Shown: one piece after another, positions 24,425 to 29,685 of the stretch
Layout of the letters: each line of letters opens with the position of its first letter
How positions within the stretch are numbered: position 1 is the first letter of the stretch
Assembly: GCA_050301795.1 (NCBI GenBank)
Contig: JBNKZU010000024.1
Coordinates: forward strand, 1 to 29,685
DNA length: 29,685 nt
Source: JBNKZU01 sp050301795
GTDB taxonomy: Bacteria > Pseudomonadota > Gammaproteobacteria > Thiohalomonadales > Thiohalomonadaceae
Reading direction: 5' to 3'
Notes under the pieces: model-generated
Databases searched by the model: none
Seen by the model: only the letters and a program-made list of their open reading frames with translations
Told to the model about the DNA's origin: nothing
Position numbers and translations under genes: made by a program

Positions 24425-25554
24425 GTGCTGAAAATATTGTCTGGCCAGTTTCTTCCGGGGTAGATCCCACCAAGAACGACGGTTGTCTCAGCACCAGTTA
24501 CGCTAGGTAAGTTTCCATACCTTCCTTCGAGAGTTCGTTTGGCAAGCCATGCAAAGGCAGCAGCCTCAATCCAATCAGGGTCAATTCCATAATGGCTGGT
24601 AGAGCGTATGTTCTTACATGTTGTATTTGCTCTGATTCTCTCAACCAAATAGGTATTGTATGCACCACCACCACATAGAATGATGGTTTCACATTCAGGT
24701 GATGAGCTATTAATGGCATCAGCAACAGTAACTGCAGTCAGTTCGGCTAGGGTTGCCTGAATATCTTCAGGTTTATGTGTTTCAAAATGTGAAAGGTGTT
24801 GAGAAAGCCATGCCTTGTTGAAGAGCTCCCGCCCGGTACTTTTAGGTGCCTCACGTTTAAAATAGTTTTCTTGGAGCATTCTTTCCAGTAACGGTTTTAT
24901 GACGGTGCCACTTCGTGCCCATTGGCCATCCTTGTCATAGGGTGTATTGATATTTGTTTCAGCCCAAAGATCGAGAAGGTTATTTGCAGGTCCGGTATCA
25001 AATCCGAATGTTTCGAATGATTCTGATATCACGGTTATATTTGCGATCCCCCCAAGATTAACCACTACAACAGGTTCATTATCTTTTTGAAATAATTGCT
25101 GATGGAATAGTGGTGCCAAGGGTGCTCCCTGACCTCCGGCAGCCATGTCTCGCCTTCTGAAATCTGCAACTGTTGTGATTCCAGTGAGATAAGCGATCTG
25201 GTTTGGATCTCCAATTTGATGTGTAAACGGATATTGTGAATCGGGACGATGACGAATCGTCTGACCATGTGAACCGATAGCAATCACTTGATCATGTTTA
25301 ATGGAAGCCTGTTGTAGAAGCCGTTCAATGCAATTGGCATAGAAGACGCCAAGAAGATTATCAACCTTTCCCATTCTCTCGATCTCATTATCCCCGGGCG
25401 AGCACAAGGATTGGATTGCCTCCCTGATCCCAATGGGAAAGGGCGTGTATGAGGTTGCAATGATTTCATGTTGGTTGTCTGAAAAATTGATCAAGGCAGC
25501 ATCAACGCCATCAATGCTTGTTCCCGACATGAGTCCGATATAGAGGTTTTTCAC
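24421..25554 (-). CDS. anmK: Anhydro-N-acetylmuramic acid kinase
   Basis: AnmK opens the 1,6-anhydro ring and phosphorylates anhydro-MurNAc from murein turnover, giving MurNAc-6-phosphate. GLMSGTSIDGVDAALI (7-22) is the ATP loop of the family; IGSHGQTIRHRP and FDTGPANNLLDLWAE follow, and ILCGGGAYN is near the end. The 377-residue length is typical. Its stop codon overlaps the gltA stop by four bases on the opposite strand, with no hairpin between. Its ATG overlaps the stop of the M23 gene (ATGA, 4 bases). With Mpl it makes two murein-recycling enzymes in the window. Confidence 0.96.
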   Translation of the reverse strand: MKNLYIGLMSGTSIDGVDAALINFSDNQHEIIATSYTPFPIGIREAIQSLCSPGDNEIERMGKVDNLLGVFYANCIERLLQQASIKHDQVIAIGSHGQTIRHRPDSQYPFTHQIGDPNQIAYLTGITTVADFRRRDMAAGGQGAPLAPLFHQQLFQKDNEPVVVVNLGGIANITVISESFETFGFDTGPANNLLDLWAETNINTPYDKDGQWARSGTVIKPLLERMLQENYFKREAPKSTGRELFNKAWLSQHLSHFETHKPEDIQATLAELTAVTVADAINSSSPECETIILCGGGAYNTYLVERIRANTTCKNIRSTSHYGIDPDWIEAAAFAWLAKRTLEGRYGNLPSVTGAETTVVLGGIYPGRNWPDNIFST

Positions 25555-26891
25555 AAGTTTAATGCCAGCTTTGCGTCGAGTGAGAGTTCAAGCAACCCAA
25601 GTAACTGCTGAGCCTGTTGGTTAAAAGCGTGTCGATAACGGCGGTCAATCGGTGAGCTGTCAGGAAGTTTGACACTTAAAGGATTTTTATGATGTCCGTT
25701 GACTCGAAACTCATAATGAAGGTGCGGGCCAGTCGCAACACCTGAACGACCAACATACCCAATAATCTGTCCCTGTTTTACCTTGGTTCCCTGCTTTACC
25801 CTTGAATGGTAACGTGACATGTGGGCATATAGTGTTTGATAGTTATGGCCATGCTGAATAATAACTGTCCTGCCGTATCCGCCTTTACGCCCCTTGAATA
25901 TAACAGTGCCATCACCAGCGGCCTTAATTGAAGTGCCAGTCTTTGCGGCATAATCCACGCCCTTATGTGGCTTCTTTTTGCCGTATACTGGGTGATATCG
26001 TTCCTTCTGGAATGTTGATGATATCCGCCGAAAATCGATAGGGCTGCGCAGAAATGCTTTTTTAAGGCTTCGACCCTCTGGTGTGTAGTAGTGACGACGA
26101 CCATCATCATCTCTGAACATAATCGCAGTGTGGTTTCTGTTTTGATTTGTAAATGTTGCAGCGAGGATATTCCCGTCCTTGATATATTTACCATCGAGAT
26201 AGAGACGCTCATAGATAAGATTGAAGCGATCCCCTTTCCTGATATCAAGCGCAAAATCGATATCCCAACCGAAGATGGAGACTAGCTCCATAATCAGTTT
26301 TTCACTCATTCCTGCCTTGATTCCTGCACTAAAGAGTGAATCCTCAATACTGGCCTGTATATGATCGATACGTGATTCAATCTCCTGATCATGAATATCA
26401 ACACTAAAGCTACTGCCACTGGAGGTGTAATAGATCTTTTGTGAACTGGACGAAATGTAGACCATCTCTTCAAGTTGTTTATCCGTAATCAGAAAATTTA
26501 AGATCTGTCCCGGTAGAATGTTATTAAGATGACCGCCCTCTTGTTTATCCGCCTTGAGTATCTCAGCCAGAGTTGATGGTGAGAGCGACAGCATCTGAAA
26601 ATAGTGGTGCAGCGTATCACCTGACTTGATGGTATAGCTTTGATAGTGTTTGGCTTTTAATGAATTAACATCGTTCTTAACCGAGGTATCAGGCACCACT
26701 TTATTTGGTAGATTCAGCGGCAATACATCAACAGTGTTTTGAGGAAACTGAGGAACATTCGCTTGGGCTCTTTCTGGTTGGGAGAAGAGATAGACAATCA
26801 GAATTGTGGCGAGGAAAAGCAAAGCCGAAATCGAAAGATGGTACATCCCAATCGATTTTCTGCGTGGATTGCTGCTGTAATCCTGAACCAT
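25551..26891 (-). CDS. M23 family peptidoglycan endopeptidase with LysM-like domain (MepM type)
   Basis: A 446-residue envelope protein anchored by an N-terminal helix (21-36). A LysM-like segment (84-135, SYTIKSGDTLHHYFQ...) probably binds glycan. The M23 metalloprotease domain shows His309 and Asp313 (HKGVDYAAKTGT), His357 (YAHMSRY) and HLHYEF (His390, His392). All zinc ligands are present, so it should cleave DD-crosslinks. Start ATG 26891; a TTG at 26909 is an alternative nearer GGGG. It is cotranscribed with anmK, linking murein opening to recycling. It is divergent from tyrS. Confidence 0.9.
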   Translation of the reverse strand: MVQDYSSNPRRKSIGMYHLSISALLFLATILIVYLFSQPERAQANVPQFPQNTVDVLPLNLPNKVVPDTSVKNDVNSLKAKHYQSYTIKSGDTLHHYFQMLSLSPSTLAEILKADKQEGGHLNNILPGQILNFLITDKQLEEMVYISSSSQKIYYTSSGSSFSVDIHDQEIESRIDHIQASIEDSLFSAGIKAGMSEKLIMELVSIFGWDIDFALDIRKGDRFNLIYERLYLDGKYIKDGNILAATFTNQNRNHTAIMFRDDDGRRHYYTPEGRSLKKAFLRSPIDFRRISSTFQKERYHPVYGKKKPHKGVDYAAKTGTSIKAAGDGTVIFKGRKGGYGRTVIIQHGHNYQTLYAHMSRYHSRVKQGTKVKQGQIIGYVGRSGVATGPHLHYEFRVNGHHKNPLSVKLPDSSPIDRRYRHAFNQQAQQLLGLLELSLDAKLALNL

Positions 26892-27035
26892 CAAAGAATT
26901 TAACCCCAAAAAAGCTTTATAATTTATAGGAACCTTCGCCCTGATCCTAAAAATCTGTTATAAGCGTTGTCCGATTTAACAAAAACCACAGCATGTTAAC
27001 CTTTCTGTAACCAATTCGAAAGCTGGAGAGACGCG

Positions 27036-28235
27036 ATGAGCGCCATCGATGAGTCACTATCGATCATCAAACGAGGTAGTGAAGAGATCCTTATAGAAGA
27101 GGATTTGATAAAAAAGTTAAAAGAGGGAAGACCTCTGAGAATTAAGGCTGGATTCGATCCGACTGCACCTGATCTCCATTTGGGACACACAGTACTGATC
27201 AATAAGCTACGCCAATTTCAGGAGTTAGGGCACGAAATCCTGTTTTTAATTGGCGATTACACTGCAATGATCGGCGACCCTACTGGAAAGAGTGCAACCA
27301 GGCCTCCGTTAACCCGAGACGATGTTAAAAAGAACTCTGAGACCTATCAGCATCAGATCTTTAAGATTCTTGATCCTGAAAAAACTCAAGTCATGTTCAA
27401 CTCAAGCTGGATGAATGCCATGAGTTCAGCAGAGATTATCCAGCTTGCAGCAAAACATACCGTAGCTCGAATGCTGGAGCGTGATGATTTTAATAAACGA
27501 TATACCTCTGGTCAGTCGATCGCCATACATGAATTTCTCTATCCTCTAATACAGGGGTATGACTCAGTGGCAATGCGAGCAGATGTTGAGATCGGAGGTA
27601 CCGATCAGAAATTTAATCTGCTGGTTGGGCGACAACTCCAAGAGGCCTACGGCCAAACACCTCAGATTGTTTTGACCATGCCGATACTCGAAGGGCTTGA
27701 TGGTGTTCAGAAGATGTCAAAGTCACTTGGGAACTATATCGGCATCACCGATACTCCTGATGATATGTTTGGCAAGATCATGTCCATCTCAGACGAATTG
27801 ATGTGGCGTTACTTCGAATTGCTTAGTTTTAGGCCGATGAGCGAGATCGAACAGTTCCAGAAAGAGGTTGAGGCAGGAGCTAACCCCCGGGATATCAAGT
27901 TCATATTGGCGATGGAGATTATCGAACGCTTCCATGATGCCAGCTCTGCCCAAAAGGCGAAAGACTCCTTTATTGCCCGTTTCCAAAAAGGATCAATGCC
28001 CGATGAGATGCCGGAACTTGAAATACAATCCGAAGAGCCATCCATGGCGATAGCCAACCTTCTGCGCGAAGCACAAATGGTACAGAGTACCTCAGAGGCC
28101 ATGCGAATGATCAAACAAGGAGCAGTGAAGATCGACGGAGAAAAGGTGGAAGATCAACGACTGCAAATTGCAGTGAATAGTGAGCATATCTATCAAGTCG
28201 GAAAACGGAAATTTACGCGGATAAAATTAATTTAA
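27036..28235 (+). CDS. tyrS: Tyrosyl-tRNA synthetase
   Basis: TyrS charges tRNA-Tyr with tyrosine. The 399-residue class I enzyme has HLGH (48-51) and KMSKS (226-230). FLIGDYTAMIGDPTGKS follows the first motif, and the C-terminal 65 residues are an S4 RNA-binding domain (ANLLREAQMVQSTSEAMRMIKQGAVKIDGEKV). The sequence looks closer to the Pseudomonas-type enzyme than to the 424-residue E. coli one. CTGGAGAG lies before ATG 27036. A weak promoter, TTCGCC with TTATAA 17 bases on (26935-26963), is possible. It runs co-directionally into the rrn operon. Confidence 0.96.
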   Translation: MSAIDESLSIIKRGSEEILIEEDLIKKLKEGRPLRIKAGFDPTAPDLHLGHTVLINKLRQFQELGHEILFLIGDYTAMIGDPTGKSATRPPLTRDDVKKNSETYQHQIFKILDPEKTQVMFNSSWMNAMSSAEIIQLAAKHTVARMLERDDFNKRYTSGQSIAIHEFLYPLIQGYDSVAMRADVEIGGTDQKFNLLVGRQLQEAYGQTPQIVLTMPILEGLDGVQKMSKSLGNYIGITDTPDDMFGKIMSISDELMWRYFELLSFRPMSEIEQFQKEVEAGANPRDIKFILAMEIIERFHDASSAQKAKDSFIARFQKGSMPDEMPELEIQSEEPSMAIANLLREAQMVQSTSEAMRMIKQGAVKIDGEKVEDQRLQIAVNSEHIYQVGKRKFTRIKLI

Positions 28236-28254
28236 GAAAATCCTTAAATTGGAC

Positions 28255-28282
28255 TTGCAAGAATAAAATTAGTCTGTAGAAT
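28255..28282 (+). promoter_or_regulatory. rrn promoter P1
   Basis: TTGCAA (28255-28260), 16 bases, TAGAAT (28277-28282). GCGCGGC follows the -10 as a GC-rich discriminator, the hallmark of stringently controlled rRNA promoters. It has an AT-rich upstream region at the very end of tyrS. Confidence 0.75.
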
Positions 28283-28297
28283 GCGCGGCTCGCTTGG
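28266..28297 (+). repeat. 32-bp direct repeat, copy 1 (P1 core)
   Basis: Identical over 32 bases to 28504-28535. It spans the spacer end, the -10 box, the discriminator and the first transcribed bases of P1. Confidence 0.9.
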
Positions 28298-28318
28298 GGC
28301 AAGAGGCCTGAGCAAGAC

Positions 28319-28450
28319 GGCTCTACAGTCACGGTTTAACTTAAAATGCAAGCTTGCTTTCGAGTTAAACAGTAGTGATAAAACGTCATCTGAATCATTA
28401 GCAAATTGATTGGGTCGATACTGTAGAAAGCCCTCCCCTCACGAAGAGGG
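28319..28450 (+). other. Structured segment between rrn P1 and P2
   Basis: GGC-TCTACAGT (28319-28329) pairs with ACTGTAGA-AA-GCC (28420-28432), 11 pairs with a 2-base bulge. It encloses GTTTAACT (28334-28341) with AGTTAAAC (28363-28370), and AATCA (28393-28397) with TGATT (28407-28411). Outside it, CCCTC/GAGGG (28436-28450) forms a fourth hairpin with loop ACGAA. No T-tract follows, so it is not a standard terminator. It could be a leader structure or small RNA; I cannot tell. Confidence 0.45.
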
Positions 28451-28492
28451 TGATAGCGAAATAAGGAATTTTCAGGAATGTAAAAATAAAGC

Positions 28493-28520
28493 TTGCGCAT
28501 TAGAAATTAGTCTGTAGAAT
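28493..28520 (+). promoter_or_regulatory. rrn promoter P2
   Basis: TTGCGC (28493-28498), 16 bases, TAGAAT (28515-28520), then the same GCGCGGC discriminator as P1. The -35 differs from that of P1. Confidence 0.72.
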
Positions 28521-28535
28521 GCGCGGCTCGCTTGG
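28504..28535 (+). repeat. 32-bp direct repeat, copy 2 (P2 core)
   Basis: Second copy of 28266-28297, 238 bases downstream. The flanks on either side are unrelated, so the shared block is limited to the promoter core. Confidence 0.9.
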
Positions 28536-28647
28536 AGGGAGACACATAAGCGATTACGGAAATAAACGAATTTTTGAATGGATACAAAGCACCTGTTTTA
28601 ACAACGACAGGTCGCTAAATTAAAAGGAAATAGTTAAGAAAAAGTTC

Positions 28648-28675
28648 TTGACTAATTATGAGATGGCTGTAAAAT
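28648..28675 (+). promoter_or_regulatory. rrn promoter P3
   Basis: TTGACT (28648-28653), 16 bases, TAAAAT (28670-28675). An A-rich stretch (28617-28647) upstream looks like a UP element. Of the three it has the best -35. A start near 28682 would leave a leader of about 190 bases before 16S. Confidence 0.75.
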
Positions 28676-28706
28676 TTCGGCCTCTTTTCCGGGGATAACC
28701 TGGAGC

Positions 28707-28718
28707 GCTCTTTAACAA
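28707..28718 (+). promoter_or_regulatory. boxA antitermination site
   Basis: GCTCTTTAACAA matches the E. coli rrn boxA (TGCTCTTTAACAA) in all 12 bases shared. It recruits the NusB-NusE antitermination complex to rRNA transcripts. It lies about 150 bases before the 16S start. Confidence 0.9.
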
Positions 28719-28868
28719 TTTGGTTTGGTAATTTGTGTGGGCACTTCGTTGATGTCTTGTGTATCAAGAAACAATGATAAGTGTCTAAACACTCGAAATA
28801 CTTTGAGTAATTTTAGAATAACTGTCAGTAAAGATTAGATGCTTTCGGGCATCGAAAAAGCTTAGATT

Positions 28869-29685
<817 letters not shown>

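Larger units (their letters stand above)
28236..28868 (+). other. rRNA operon promoter and leader region
   Basis: These 633 bases between tyrS and 16S carry no gene. They hold three promoter-like elements (28255-28282, 28493-28520, 28648-28675), a 32-bp repeat shared by the first two, a stretch that can form nested stems (28319-28450) and a boxA (28707-28718). A small AGTGT/ACACT hairpin lies at 28780-28793. AT-rich runs just upstream of the promoters resemble UP elements. I see no terminator separating tyrS from the leader. Confidence 0.85.

Noticed and set aside
28436..28450. CCCTC/GAGGG hairpin as a terminator of a small RNA
   Set aside because: No run of T follows (TGATAGCGAAATAAGG), so an intrinsic terminator is not supported.

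Overview
The window reads as a bacterial chromosome segment from a gammaproteobacterium, moderate in G+C. The last 817 bases are the 5' part of a 16S rRNA gene of gammaproteobacterial type. The gene order is also typical of that class: pcnB-folK-panB-panC, mpl next to ubiX, argC/bactofilin/erpA, and anmK-mepM-like-tyrS next to an rrn operon. It is not an enterobacterium. The short citrate synthase and the Ppc gene would suit a sulfur-oxidising or autotrophic lineage, but that is inference. No phage, insertion sequence, CRISPR array or conjugation module is visible.

Layout. 1-327 holds no convincing gene: an imperfect 100-bp palindromic repeat (51-150), then a perfect CRP-type half-site pair (252-269) ahead of an orphan beta-barrel protein gene. 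1253-5261 holds poly(A) polymerase, FolK, and the pantothenate genes panB, panC and panD; panD has its own promoter candidate and a strong terminator. Phosphoenolpyruvate carboxylase runs leftward (5327-8101). 8290-11350 is a tight four-gene unit: a 4-TM protein of unknown function, Mpl, UbiX and a stand-alone LON-N protein. 11473-14616 is a TraF_2-like outer-membrane protein followed by a 600-residue lipoprotein, closed by a 32-bp perfect palindromic terminator.

On the minus strand, 20393 down to 14711 is a compact seven-gene run: ClC antiporter, TlpA-like thioredoxin, HemJ, a class II aldolase/adducin protein, ThiD, ThiE and HemL. It mixes heme, thiamine and redox functions. On the plus strand follow argC, a coiled-coil membrane protein (DUF6776-like), a bactofilin, erpA and a short-type citrate synthase. 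The citrate synthase gene meets anmK tail to tail with overlapping stop codons. anmK overlaps an M23 peptidase gene (both minus), and tyrS (plus) leads into an rrn operon.

The rrn leader has three promoter-like elements. Two share a 32-bp direct repeat, and a segment between them can form nested stems. A boxA precedes the 16S gene.

Most of the window is ordinary housekeeping. The best candidates for undescribed biology are the TraF_2-like/lipoprotein pair, the aldolase-family protein inside the heme/thiamine run, the orphan barrel with its CRP-like site, and the structured rrn leader. None of these is proven by the sequence alone.
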